This document shows, one piece after another, positions 56,764 to 64,000 of a stretch of 64,000 bases of DNA. Made by a program: the position numbers and the translations under genes. This DNA comes from Lewinellaceae bacterium SD302. Its GTDB lineage: Bacteria; Bacteroidota; Bacteroidia; Chitinophagales; Saprospiraceae. Below the pieces are notes generated by a model. That model did not search any database, was not told the origin of the DNA, and saw only the letters and a program-made list of their open reading frames with translations. How positions within the stretch are numbered: position 1 is the stretch's first letter; each line of letters starts with the position of its first letter. The DNA lies in NCBI GenBank assembly GCA_002591745.1, contig PDLQ01000003.1, positions 124,001 through 188,000 of the forward strand, in the 5' to 3' direction.

Positions 56764-57300
56764 ATGCAATACACTAAAAGCGTTTTCTTTCTTTTCTTCT
56801 TGTTATTCATAATTAGCGGCGTTGAAGCCCAACGCAGTTATGATCGCACCGGATACGGCCGCTACAACAAAGCCGTATTTCTTGAACTCGGCGGCAGCGC
56901 CGGAATCTACTCTTTCAATTACGATATGCGACTCAACCGGGGCCGTCAGGACGGGATCGGCTTCCGGGTCGGTGTCGGCGGATTGAGCGCCCGCGTAACC
57001 GCCAACGATCAATCCGGTCGCGTTGGCTATATCGCCATTCCGGCAACTTTCAACTACGTACTCGGCCAGCGTCGCCACGGTCTGGAACTCGGGATCGGCG
57101 GCACCTTATTTCACGTCAACGGCGAAGCGGAAGATAGTAACGATTCCTTCGATTTTGACGGAACCGCAGCAGTTCCTCACTTGAACCTCGGCTATCGTTA
57201 TCAGGCCCTCAATGATGGGCTGTTCTTTCGCCTTACCTATACCCCTTTCATTGGTCTGGGGCATATGGCCGGGGTCAGTTTGGGCTTCAACTTCAAGTAA
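56764..57300 (+). CDS. Small outer-membrane beta-barrel protein
   Basis: 178 residues from ATG 56764. Signal peptide (KSVFFLFFLLFIISGVEAQ), then alternating strands with Gly and aromatic residues (AVFLELGGSAGIYSFNYDMRL, GIGFRVGVGGLSARV, GYIAIPATFNYVLGQRRHGLELGIGGTLFHV) ending AGVSLGFNFK with a terminal aromatic. This is an outer-membrane-like barrel of a type common in Bacteroidota; no specific function. A 37-codon lipoprotein gene is convergent just downstream. Confidence 0.82.
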   Translation: MQYTKSVFFLFFLLFIISGVEAQRSYDRTGYGRYNKAVFLELGGSAGIYSFNYDMRLNRGRQDGIGFRVGVGGLSARVTANDQSGRVGYIAIPATFNYVLGQRRHGLELGIGGTLFHVNGEAEDSNDSFDFDGTAAVPHLNLGYRYQALNDGLFFRLTYTPFIGLGHMAGVSLGFNFK

Positions 57301-57414
57301 TTAGTACATCGGGCAGCCACAGCCGGCGGCCTTGCAGCCACTAAGGAAGACCAATAAAGACAGAAGTACAAACAGCGCGAATTTACCGCTGCGGCCAAAG
57401 GTTGAATGTTCCAT
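57301..57414 (-). CDS. 37-residue lipoprotein, too short for a standard ORF list
   Basis: Read on the minus strand from ATG 57414: MEHSTFGRSGKFALFVLLSL, then LVFLSGCKAAGCGCPMY, stop at 57301. A basic start, a hydrophobic run and the lipobox LSGC make it a lipoprotein of about 12 mature residues, rich in Cys. Similar tiny proteins with a GCP-type ending occur across the Bacteroidota, in my recollection without known function. It abuts the preceding gene stop exactly. The divergent glycosyltransferase gene starts 26 bases away. Confidence 0.7.
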   Translation of the reverse strand: MEHSTFGRSGKFALFVLLSLLVFLSGCKAAGCGCPMY

Positions 57415-57427
57415 GCCTTAAAGGTAA

Positions 57428-57435
57428 TATCTTCG
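57428..57435 (+). promoter_or_regulatory. -7 element 4 bases before the glycosyltransferase start
   Basis: TATCTTCG, one mismatch from TAnnTTTG, followed by ACCC and the ATG at 57440. The arrangement is the same as at dtd (TATCTTCG-GCCC-ATG) and implies a leaderless transcript. The best TTG (57402-57404) is 23 bases upstream of the box. Confidence 0.45.
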
Positions 57436-57439
57436 ACCC

Positions 57440-58462
57440 ATGAAATTCAAGCCCGGCCGCCGCAACCTGATCGCCGTACTGGACTGGGGTCTGGGGCACG
57501 CCAGTCGTAGCCTGGCCCTGGCCACTCGTCTGGAGACCGCAGGGGAGATTGTCGATTTCGCCAGTACGGGGCCAGCGCTACTGATGCTAAAGCGTGAACG
57601 CCCACTGGCGAAAATTCATCCTTTACCGGCATATGATGTTGGCTATCAAAGTAGCAATATGGTCGTTAACATCGGCCGCCAATTGCCCGGGATCTTACGT
57701 ACAGTGCAACAGGAGCACAAAGCACTGGCCGAAATACTACGGCAAGAGGCATACGAAAGGATAATCTCCGACAGTCGCTTCGGTTGTTACGCCAGGAACA
57801 TCGATTGTGTCATGCTCACTCACCAGTTGCACCCGATTTTCGGATCCCCCCTGGCCGCTAAAATATATCGCTGGTTCCTGACCCGTAATTTCTCCGAATT
57901 CTGGGTGCCGGATCACCCGGGGTTACCGAGGATGAGTGGAGTGCTTTCCGATTCGCGGGGCTATCCGGTCGTCAACTACATCGGTCCGTTGAGTCGTTTG
58001 CAAAAACCTTTGAAGATTGGCCCGGAATTACATTACGATCTCGTAGCCCTGTTAAGTGGGCCGGAACCCCAGCGGACCTACTTGGAAGATATAATTTTCC
58101 AGGCGCTACAAACCGGTTCAGGCCGTTATCTGATCGTGGCCGGCCGACCAGATAAAGTATACGACCAGCCCGTTGTGTTGACTAAGGATGGCGGGTCCAT
58201 CGAGCGAATAGCCTACTCCAATGCCCAACAAACTGCTGCTTACCTGACCGGAGCAAAACGAATCATCTGCCGCTCTGGCTACAGTACGCTGATGGATTTG
58301 GCATCTCTGGAGGTCGAAGCCAGAATCATTCTGGTGCCTACACCAGGCCAAACAGAACAGGAGTATCTGGCGAAGCAATGGTCGGCTGCTTCAAGTAATA
58401 AGATTATTTCGGCACCTCAAACCAGTCTTGCTACTTTAGCTTCGCTGATCGTCGCAGAGTAG
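57440..58462 (+). CDS. GT-B glycosyltransferase-like protein (MurG-related)
   Basis: 340 residues with the two Rossmann halves of GT-B enzymes: N-terminal NLIAVLDWGLGHASRSLALATRL (the GLGH loop) and C-terminal IICRSGYSTLMDLASLEVEARIILVPTPGQTEQEYLAKQW, the typical donor-site segment with GxxxxxL-V and Q-E. This resembles the Bacteroidota family annotated as glycosyltransferase or UDP-GlcNAc:LPS N-acetylglucosaminyltransferase-like. The last residues (SLATLASLIVAE) are encoded by the dispersed repeat 58428-58465, which supplies the stop codon. The acceptor is unknown. Confidence 0.82.
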   Translation: MKFKPGRRNLIAVLDWGLGHASRSLALATRLETAGEIVDFASTGPALLMLKRERPLAKIHPLPAYDVGYQSSNMVVNIGRQLPGILRTVQQEHKALAEILRQEAYERIISDSRFGCYARNIDCVMLTHQLHPIFGSPLAAKIYRWFLTRNFSEFWVPDHPGLPRMSGVLSDSRGYPVVNYIGPLSRLQKPLKIGPELHYDLVALLSGPEPQRTYLEDIIFQALQTGSGRYLIVAGRPDKVYDQPVVLTKDGGSIERIAYSNAQQTAAYLTGAKRIICRSGYSTLMDLASLEVEARIILVPTPGQTEQEYLAKQWSAASSNKIISAPQTSLATLASLIVAE

Positions 58463-58530
58463 CTATATCTATATGACAACCAACTTTGCTACTTTACCTT
58501 CGGTGATCGACCCTTCGGTCCTCGGAGTTG
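58428..58530 (+). repeat. Two tandem A+B repeat units, one inside a gene end
   Basis: TTGCTACTTTAGC...GCTGATCGTCGCAGAGTAGC (58428-58463) encodes the last residues and stop of the glycosyltransferase. TTTGCTACTTTACCTTCGGT followed by GATCG and CCTCGGAGTTG (58486-58530) lies just after. Both match modules at 7871-7909, 13233-13370 and 51001-51030. Confidence 0.65.
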
Positions 58531-58562
58531 CCAGTTAAAATAGTCAAGAGTTAACTTCCCCT

Positions 58563-58570
58563 TATCTTTG
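58563..58570 (+). promoter_or_regulatory. -7 element of tgt
   Basis: TATCTTTG matches the -7 consensus TAnnTTTG exactly and lies 16 bases before the TTG start at 58587. The AT-rich leader is typical of Bacteroidota genes. No clear TTG at -33. Confidence 0.6.
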
Positions 58571-58586
58571 TAAAAATTTCTATTCC

Positions 58587-59720
58587 TTGCATTTCGAACT
58601 AGAGCACACCGACCCTAAATCCAGTGCCCGCGCCGGCACAGTCACAACGGACCACGGGGAGATTAAAACGCCGATTTTTATGCCCGTTGGTACCGCCGGC
58701 ACGGTAAAAGGCGTCCACCAGGCAGAGCTAAAGAACGAGGTAAAAGCCCAGATCATCCTGGGAAATACCTATCACCTTTACCTGCGGCCCGGCACCGAAG
58801 TTCTGGAAGGTGCGGGAGGACTGCACAAATTCAATAAGTGGGATGGACCGATCCTGACTGATTCCGGGGGGTACCAGGTTTACAGCTTGAGCCATCGCCG
58901 AAAGATCAAGGAAGAAGGAGTAACTTTTCAGTCGCATATTGACGGTAGCAAACACCTCTTTTCCCCGGAAACCAGCCTGGAAATTCAGCGGTCTATTGGA
59001 GGTGACATCATCATGGCTTTCGACGAATGCCCACCTTACCCAAGCACCCGAAAATATGCCGAAGACAGCATGCACCTGACCCACCGTTGGCTGGATCGCT
59101 GCGTGGAATACCTGAAAGAAAAGGAAGGAAAATACGGCTACTCCCAGGCGATGTTTCCCATTGTACAAGGCAGCAGCTACGACGATTTGCGGCGAAAAAG
59201 TTGCGAGTACATTGCCGCTGCCGACCAGCCCGGAAACGCCATCGGCGGCCTCAGTGTAGGCGAACCGATCGAGGATATGTATCGTATTACCGCTCTTTGT
59301 TGCGAGATTTTACCAAAGGACAAACCCCGCTACCTGATGGGCGTGGGTACTCCGGCCAACTTGCTGGAATGCATCGAACGGGGCGTGGATATGTTCGATT
59401 GCGTATTACCCAGCCGTAATGCCCGCCATGGGATGATCTATACCGCAGAAGGCATCATCAACATCAAAAATGCCAAGTGGAAGAACGACTTTAGCCCCAT
59501 TGAAGACCGCCCGGGAACTGCTTCCACCAGCCTGACGCACAGCAAGGCTTACCTGCATCACTTAGTACGCTGCGACGAAATGCTGGGTCGCCAGATTGCC
59601 AGTATCCACAACCTGAGTTTTTACCTCTGGCTGGTAGGGCAGGCGCGCGAACGAATTCTGGACGGCAGTTTTAGCGACTGGAAAAAAGTGATGGTAGATA
59701 AAGTGAGTCGAAGAATTTAG
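58587..59720 (+). CDS. tgt: tRNA-guanine(34) transglycosylase, zinc-ligand cysteines replaced
   Basis: Exchanges guanine 34 for a queuine precursor in tRNA-Asp, -Asn, -His and -Tyr. TIM-barrel motifs include PIFMPVGTAGTVKG, NTYHLYLRPG, DSGGYQVYSL, IVQGSSY, GGLSVGEP, nucleophile region VDMFDCVLPSRNARHG, and IHNLSFYLWL. Start TTG 58587. In enterobacterial Tgt three cysteines (CxCxxC) before SRAYLHHL hold structural zinc; here the corresponding stretch is PGTASTSLTHSKAYLHHL with none. In my recollection the same loss occurs in other Bacteroidota Tgt. Length 377 is normal. Strand and motifs are otherwise intact. Confidence 0.95.
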   Translation: MHFELEHTDPKSSARAGTVTTDHGEIKTPIFMPVGTAGTVKGVHQAELKNEVKAQIILGNTYHLYLRPGTEVLEGAGGLHKFNKWDGPILTDSGGYQVYSLSHRRKIKEEGVTFQSHIDGSKHLFSPETSLEIQRSIGGDIIMAFDECPPYPSTRKYAEDSMHLTHRWLDRCVEYLKEKEGKYGYSQAMFPIVQGSSYDDLRRKSCEYIAAADQPGNAIGGLSVGEPIEDMYRITALCCEILPKDKPRYLMGVGTPANLLECIERGVDMFDCVLPSRNARHGMIYTAEGIINIKNAKWKNDFSPIEDRPGTASTSLTHSKAYLHHLVRCDEMLGRQIASIHNLSFYLWLVGQARERILDGSFSDWKKVMVDKVSRRI

Positions 59721-59823
59721 TGGCCTGGAATCCAGAATTTTAACGGTCGGGAAATACGAACGAGGCTAGAGCGTCGTTTGGTGAACTTGTGTTACAAAGT
59801 GTAGTGGGGTTAACAAATTCCGC

Positions 59824-59831
59824 TATCTTTG
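59824..59831 (+). promoter_or_regulatory. -7 element of the lipocalin-like lipoprotein gene
   Basis: TATCTTTG exactly matches TAnnTTTG, 67 bases before the ATG at 59899. The leader contains a CCCCACAGAAATGGGG mini-hairpin. No clear -33 TTG at the right distance. Confidence 0.6.
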
Positions 59832-59898
59832 CAGCCTCAAAAAACTCACCCCACAGAAATGGGGTATTGCTCTCATCTTTATTCACATTAAAAACCAA

Positions 59899-60504
59899 AT
59901 GAAAATGCGTAACATTCTTTCTTTTCCCCTGGCATTATTTGCCGTTATTCTGTGCCTGGGCATCACCGCTTGTGGTGACGACGACAGCGACGGTGGCTTC
60001 ACCTCCGCCGACCTGAGCGCCCAAGTATGGAACCTGGATGCCATCACCAACAACCTGGCCGGTAAAGGTGCCGAGGTTGCCGCTGCCTTCACCGAAGCTG
60101 AGATCGACTCCGCCGGATTTGATACCGAAGCAGAACTGGCCGCAGAATTGGATTTATTCTTCGCTTTTGTGCAGTTTACTACTGTACAGGATTGTGACCG
60201 GGAAACCGACGTTACTTTTAACGCCGACGGTACAGTTACTTCCGTAGATGCCTGTAATGGCGATGGAGCAGGTCTCATCAGTGAAGAAAGTTCTACTTAC
60301 ACCTGGAGCCTCAGTGGCCAAGACTTGACTATTGTAGAGGTCGATGAGTTTGGTGACACCTATAGCACCACCTTCAGCGTAGTCACTTTGAACAGCAGCA
60401 CGCTTGAACTGAGAGTTGAAGGAAATGACTTGTTGACGCAAGCCGAGTACGAAACTGAAGCTGATCCAGACATCAACATCACCTACGTTTTCACGGCTCA
60501 GTAA
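59899..60504 (+). CDS. Lipocalin-like lipoprotein
   Basis: 201 residues. Lipoprotein signal (LSFPLALFAVILCLGITAC) followed by GDDDSDGG, the acidic stretch typical of Bacteroidota surface lipoproteins. The mature part has short strands consistent with a small lipocalin-type barrel (VWNLDAITNNL, TDVTFNADGTVTSVDACNG, YTWSLSGQDLTIVEV, TLELRVEG, INITYVFTAQ). The fold is suggested but not proven. It ends in a terminator shared with the convergent LamG gene. Confidence 0.75.
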   Translation: MKMRNILSFPLALFAVILCLGITACGDDDSDGGFTSADLSAQVWNLDAITNNLAGKGAEVAAAFTEAEIDSAGFDTEAELAAELDLFFAFVQFTTVQDCDRETDVTFNADGTVTSVDACNGDGAGLISEESSTYTWSLSGQDLTIVEVDEFGDTYSTTFSVVTLNSSTLELRVEGNDLLTQAEYETEADPDINITYVFTAQ

Positions 60505-60532
60505 GCTGCGAAGATCAAGGTTGATCAAAAAG

Positions 60533-60569
60533 AAGCCCCGCTGCCTGATTGGTAGCGGGGCTTTTATTT
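60533..60569. terminator. Bidirectional rho-independent terminator
   Basis: AAGCCCCGCT (60533-60542) and AGCGGGGCTT (60554-60563) pair perfectly. A T-rich run follows on the plus strand (TTATTTTTT) and an A-run precedes it, so it serves both the lipoprotein gene and the convergent LamG gene. Confidence 0.9.
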
Positions 60570-60570
60570 T

Positions 60571-61587
60571 TTAGGGAAGAACAACTCCCTGTTTGACGAA
60601 CTTATGCATCACCATCTGCTCCCCTTCCCGAATGCGAAGGAAGTAAATCCCCGGTGGCAGGCCGGAGACATTAAGTTCGGCGCGCCGATCAGCATAGCGG
60701 CTGTAAAACATATTACGTCCCGCTCCATCCACGATCTCAACACGGCGGTCGGCAGCTTCCTGGAAATCGACCTTTAGAATACGGGTAGTCGGGTTGGGAA
60801 AAACGGATACCTGGATCGTTTGCGGTGGTGAATCAGGCTCTCCTATGAACTGCAGATACAATTCCGCAATATCCCGCTCACTGAGGCGGCGGTTGTAGAT
60901 TCTCAGTTCGTCCAGGGCGCCGTTGAAGTATTCAGTGTCCTCCTTCTCAGAAATCATCGAGCCTCCAACAGTGAAAGGCTGGTTGGAATTCAGGTTGGTA
61001 AGTTCGTCGTGGTACTCCGTGCTTATCAACGCTCCGTTCAGGTAGTATTGAATTTCTGTGCCGAAGCGCAGAACTACCAAGTGAACCCACTGCTCTTGCG
61101 GGTCTTCAAGCGCCGGCAGTTGAGCAGCTGGAGTATCCTCCTCAGCGTAGTTGTCGCTGGCGTAAATCTGAAAGTAATTTCCGGTCCTGGCAAAATTCGT
61201 TGCCTGTAATTCAAAACTCCGTGCTTCCTCGATATCATCTTTGATCTTCCCCTTAGCCAGGATGGCTAGTGGGTAATCATCGGTAGAAAGAGATGCATTG
61301 ATTCTGACCCACACGGAAATGCTAAAGTTTCGCCGGCCGAGGGGCAGAATATTACCATAGTCCAACAGGTCATTCTCACCGTCGAAATACATAGCTTTGT
61401 TGGCTTCACCAAATTTATTAGTCACCATGCGGGCACCGGTATTGACCGGTTTTACCCAATCGACCAGATTGACCGAGTTGCCATCGAAAGGAGCGTAGAA
61501 AACCAGACCGCTCGTAAGATTTTGAGCAGTCAACAGCTGAATAGTAAATGTTATACCGAGTGCGAGTAGTAAAGCTCGACGCATCAT
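60571..61587 (-). CDS. Secreted LamG-domain protein with type IX sorting domain
   Basis: 338 residues. Signal peptide (LLLALGITFTIQLLTAQ), then a LamG/concanavalin-like domain (LVFYAPFDGNSVNLVDW, AMYFDGENDLLDYGN, NFSISVWVRIN, VHLVVLRFGTEIQYYLNGALIS, FNGALDELRIYNRRLSERDIAELY), then a type A sorting domain (VSVFPNPTTRILKVDFQ...GLPPGIYFLRIREGEQMVMHKFVKQ). The short linker GEPDSPPQTI joins the two. LamG domains bind glycans or proteins, so it may act at the cell surface. Convergent with the preceding lipoprotein gene. Confidence 0.85.
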   Translation of the reverse strand: MMRRALLLALGITFTIQLLTAQNLTSGLVFYAPFDGNSVNLVDWVKPVNTGARMVTNKFGEANKAMYFDGENDLLDYGNILPLGRRNFSISVWVRINASLSTDDYPLAILAKGKIKDDIEEARSFELQATNFARTGNYFQIYASDNYAEEDTPAAQLPALEDPQEQWVHLVVLRFGTEIQYYLNGALISTEYHDELTNLNSNQPFTVGGSMISEKEDTEYFNGALDELRIYNRRLSERDIAELYLQFIGEPDSPPQTIQVSVFPNPTTRILKVDFQEAADRRVEIVDGAGRNMFYSRYADRRAELNVSGLPPGIYFLRIREGEQMVMHKFVKQGVVLP

Positions 61588-61648
61588 CTAGAGTTTTAGC
61601 GTCAGATAAAGTGTGCAACCGGTAGTTTGAATCAATAGTGGGTGACTT

Positions 61649-61669
61649 CAAAGTAGCATTGCTACATTG
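61649..61669. repeat. Palindromic motif A unit between LamG and msrC genes
   Basis: CAAAGTAGCATTGCTACATTG is a near palindrome and close to the complement of 34945-34965. It lies in the otherwise empty gap between the two divergent genes. Confidence 0.6.
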
Positions 61670-61788
61670 CTAGCCAAAACCGACTAATACTATTAATGAC
61701 CTGAACCGACCTTTTCGTGAGTGATGGCCCAACTTTAACAATCCAGCGTTTGTTTGGACTTCAATTTTCAGCGCATCAATAAAATCCC

Positions 61789-62310
61789 ATGGCCGCTTCC
61801 GCCGAAATGCCCTATTTCATTAAGCCCTCCCGGTTGCTGAATGCAGCTGAGAAACGACGGGCTTATCAACAGGCTACGTCAGCCATTTTCGCCGTATTGG
61901 GCGACGAGCCGAGTGAGCAGGTAAAGATGGTGACCGTTAACTGTTTGCTAAAAACCTATTTGCCCTACTTTTATTGGGTCGGTTTTTACCTGGTTCGGAA
62001 TACCAACCAGCTAGTGATCGGTCCCTATCAGGGTACTCTGGGCTGTTTGTATATCGACTTCGGCCGGGGTGTTTGCGGCAAAGCCGCCGCTACCGGAGAA
62101 ATTCAACTGGTGGCCGATACCCACGCCCTCGACCAGGGCAGCGAACACATTGCCTGCGACCCGAATAGTGCCTCGGAAATCGTCCTGCCCGTTTATGGCA
62201 AGAACGGGGAATTACTGGGCGTCTTCGACGTAGATGCCACCGAAAAAAATGCCTTCGACGAGATCGACGCTGAAGAACTGGATAAATTGCTCAAGCGATT
62301 GTTTGCTTAG
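61789..62310 (+). CDS. msrC: Free methionine-(R)-sulfoxide reductase (GAF domain)
   Basis: 173-residue single GAF-domain enzyme reducing free L-methionine-(R)-sulfoxide. All three conserved cysteines are present: Cys86 (TLGCLYIDFG), Cys96 (GRGVCGKAA) and Cys123 (EHIACDPNSASEIVLPV). The rest of the domain (YWVGFYLVRNTNQLVIGPYQG, GELLGVFDVDATEKNAFDEIDAEEL) is typical. The start is ATG 61789. It is 4 bases overlapped in the convergent sense by the esterase gene end, and is otherwise single. Confidence 0.93.
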   Translation: MAASAEMPYFIKPSRLLNAAEKRRAYQQATSAIFAVLGDEPSEQVKMVTVNCLLKTYLPYFYWVGFYLVRNTNQLVIGPYQGTLGCLYIDFGRGVCGKAAATGEIQLVADTHALDQGSEHIACDPNSASEIVLPVYGKNGELLGVFDVDATEKNAFDEIDAEELDKLLKRLFA

Positions 62311-63401
62311 AGCGTCTCCTGGAAAAAAAGCCATTGAATGGCGTGGGGAAATTCCTCGCCCCAACGGGCTTCATTGTGTTGTCCGTTGGGATCAATGGAG
62401 AGATTGAATGCTACGTCGCGGGCTCCGCTTTGCCGGGCCAATTCCTCCCGGAACCGTTCGATATTGGGTACCATGGTAGTGCTTTCCGCCTGACCACCGT
62501 ATAAGTAGATGCGGCCATCGAATTCGCTGGTCAAATCAACCAGGTGAAAAGGGATATTGGGGGTCACCCATAGTGACGGACTAAAGATCATCAGTTTATC
62601 GTAGACTTCGGGGTACATCAAACCAGCGTAAATACTGATGAGTCCGCCCATGGAACTGCCACCGATACCAGTGTTGGGAGCATCCGTCAGCGTGCGATAG
62701 TGATCATCAATGTAGGGCTTGAGAGTATCCGCCAGGAAGCGGACGTACTTTTTGCCATCTCCCCGACCCAATTTGGTGCGGAAGCTTGGGGTGAATTCCG
62801 CCACCCGTTGCTCTTCGGCGTGGTCGATGGAAATAACGATGACGTCACCGATCCCTTGCTCCGCGAGCATGGCCAGCCGCTTATCAACACCCCAACTACC
62901 GTAGGGGGCGTAATCGTCATAAAGATTCTGCCCATCCTGTAAATAGAGTACGGGATAGCGTTTATCCGTTTCGTAATAATCGTGGGGCAGCAGAGCCGCG
63001 ATGCGTCGGGTCCGGATAAGTTGAGGTATCTCAAAGTCCTCGCTGATCACTTCGATCTTCGGCAATAAATCTTCCCGATAGTAAAGCGCATCTCCGGCCC
63101 AGCGGTCTACGTAGTCGATGTGGCGCCAGCCGTTGCCCGTTGTATGATAACGATTGGAGGCGTACTGCCCGTAATTGCCTAACTCCACGGTGGCCCAGCT
63201 ACCGCGGGTGAACTTATATTCCACGGCAGTAGTGTCATCCGGCAAATTGATTTCAATACGGTATTCGCCCGGCCTCTCGGTAGGTTGCAGTTCATAATCG
63301 GGGTGGCTGGCGTTCCAGTTGTTGAAAGTGCCAGCTACGAAAACAGGCCGGGGGTTGAATAAGTCGCCGTTGTCGGTACGGAGCAAAATTCGTCGGGTCA
63401 T
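62307..63401 (-). CDS. Alpha/beta-hydrolase esterase with N-terminal E-set/CBM48-like domain
   Basis: 364 residues. The N-terminal 100 residues (VFVAGTFNNWNASHPDYELQPTERPGEYRIEINLPDDTTAVEYKFTRGSW) look like an immunoglobulin-like glycogen-binding module. The C-terminal part is an esterase-D-like hydrolase with nucleophile GGSSMGGLISIYAG and Asp/His in the region ending HNEARWGEEFP. No signal peptide is evident, so it probably acts inside the cell. Similar two-domain proteins act on siderophore or feruloyl esters, so the substrate is open. Convergent with msrC. Confidence 0.85.
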   Translation of the reverse strand: MTRRILLRTDNGDLFNPRPVFVAGTFNNWNASHPDYELQPTERPGEYRIEINLPDDTTAVEYKFTRGSWATVELGNYGQYASNRYHTTGNGWRHIDYVDRWAGDALYYREDLLPKIEVISEDFEIPQLIRTRRIAALLPHDYYETDKRYPVLYLQDGQNLYDDYAPYGSWGVDKRLAMLAEQGIGDVIVISIDHAEEQRVAEFTPSFRTKLGRGDGKKYVRFLADTLKPYIDDHYRTLTDAPNTGIGGSSMGGLISIYAGLMYPEVYDKLMIFSPSLWVTPNIPFHLVDLTSEFDGRIYLYGGQAESTTMVPNIERFREELARQSGARDVAFNLSIDPNGQHNEARWGEEFPHAIQWLFFQETL

Positions 63402-63531
63402 GGGGTCGTTCGTTAAGCTATCGTACTTGAATCAAAGTGGTTTGTTTCAGGTACAGAACTTGTTAGGCTCAGATTGCGGCGCAATTTAAGCCTAACAAGC
63501 TAAGACCCCAACGGACTTACGGTCTAAATCT

Positions 63532-64000
63532 CTACAACATATCCACTTTCCCCGAACCCAGGTTATAGTAGGCTGGAACGATCTTCAGCTTTCCGCTGTC
63601 TACGGCACCTTTGATGATCGCCGAGCGGCTGACGAGTTCTTTAGCGGTCATTTCCGCATTCTTTTTAACGACGTCATTGACCGTGGCACCTTCAGCACTG
63701 GCGTTCAGCGCCGGAGCGACGTGGGCCAACAGGTGATTCAGGTTGTAGCCGTTGTCACCTCCATTGACGGCGGCGGTAACCGCTCCACAACTTTCGTGGC
63801 CGAGGACAACGATCACGGGAGAGCCGATATGGGCTACGGCGTACTCAATACTGGCGATGGAGGAACTGTTGGCAATGTTTCCGGCTACGCGAACGACGAA
63901 GAGTTCACCCAATCCGGCGTCGAAGGCCAGTTCCGGTACTACCCGGCTATCGGCGCAACTGAGGATAATGGCGTAAGGCTCCTGTCCGCCGGTGAGGCCA
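63532..64000 (-). CDS. Beta-carbonic anhydrase, 5' end beyond the window
   Basis: Partial gene running off the right edge. The visible 156 codons include LSCADSRVVPE (zinc Cys and the Asp-Arg dyad), VLGHESCGAV (zinc His and Cys) and AGNIAN. Further C-terminal residues (LGSGKVDML) are typical. It reversibly hydrates CO2. The start codon lies beyond position 64000; the shorter ATG at 63912 would remove the first zinc cysteine and is not the start. No secretion signal can be judged. Confidence 0.9.
   Translation of the reverse strand, partial: GLTGGQEPYAIILSCADSRVVPELAFDAGLGELFVVRVAGNIANSSSIASIEYAVAHIGSPVIVVLGHESCGAVTAAVNGGDNGYNLNHLLAHVAPALNASAEGATVNDVVKKNAEMTAKELVSRSAIIKGAVDSGKLKIVPAYYNLGSGKVDML

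Overview
The window looks like a chromosomal segment from a marine-type member of the Bacteroidota, most likely the class Saprospiria (Lewinella/Neolewinella-like). The evidence is type IX secretion (PorQ, PorZ, several cargo proteins with C-terminal sorting domains), the futalosine menaquinone enzyme MqnC, phylum-style variants of YbeY and Tgt, Bacteroidota promoter elements (TAnnTTTG) and the absence of clear Shine-Dalgarno sites. The species-level placement is inference. I see no rRNA, tRNA, CRISPR array, phage or complete IS transposase.

Layout. 1-7.6 kb: an unusually large DsbD-type reductase, a WYL regulator, an RtcB-family RNA ligase, a rhomboid protease and an EEP-family hydrolase. 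7.6-8.6 kb: a small AT-rich patch with a decayed segment and a VOC protein. 8.6-19.7 kb: a VWA protein, ksgA, an FKBP isomerase, a YwqK-like lipoprotein, porQ, an ABC exporter, DUF421, a TPR protein, dapD, dtd and a PTPS/QueD-family enzyme. 20.4-30.6 kb: a large DUF4175-like coiled-coil protein, an RsbW-like kinase, ybeY, dapA, DUF6913, accA, a coiled-coil membrane protein and rny. 30.6-41.5 kb: an accessory block with decayed gene remnants, a 140-bp MITE-like element with 9-bp target duplications, two secreted T9SS proteins (one compositionally mosaic), pxpA and porZ. 41.7-49.5 kb: DUF4286, mqnC, the mreB-mreC-mreD-PBP2 elongasome cluster, and a Fic protein preceded by three palindromes. 49.5-64 kb: an alpha-oxoamine synthase (possibly serine palmitoyltransferase), ldcA, a SulP transporter, a pentapeptide protein, a TPR lipoprotein, ftcD, a small outer-membrane protein, a 37-codon lipoprotein, a glycosyltransferase, tgt, more secreted or lipid-anchored proteins, msrC, an esterase and a beta-carbonic anhydrase cut by the window edge.

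Functional themes. Cell-wall supply and shape: dapA, dapD, mreBCD, PBP2, ldcA. Envelope and secretion: PorQ, PorZ, sorting-domain cargo, DsbD, rhomboid. RNA metabolism: RtcB, KsgA, YbeY, RNase Y, Tgt, Dtd. Most genes are single or in pairs; the clearest operon is mreB-PBP2.

The most unusual signal is not a gene. A palindromic half-site, CAAAGTAGCAATG or its complement, occurs eight times exactly in 64 kb plus many near copies, often as inverted pairs in intergenic DNA and sometimes inside or at the end of coding genes. It is associated with a second module (GGTGATCG...CCTCGGAGTTG). Together they look like a dispersed REP/MITE-type repeat family. The second is the set of palindromes in front of fic, including two identical 24-bp sites exactly 40 bp apart.
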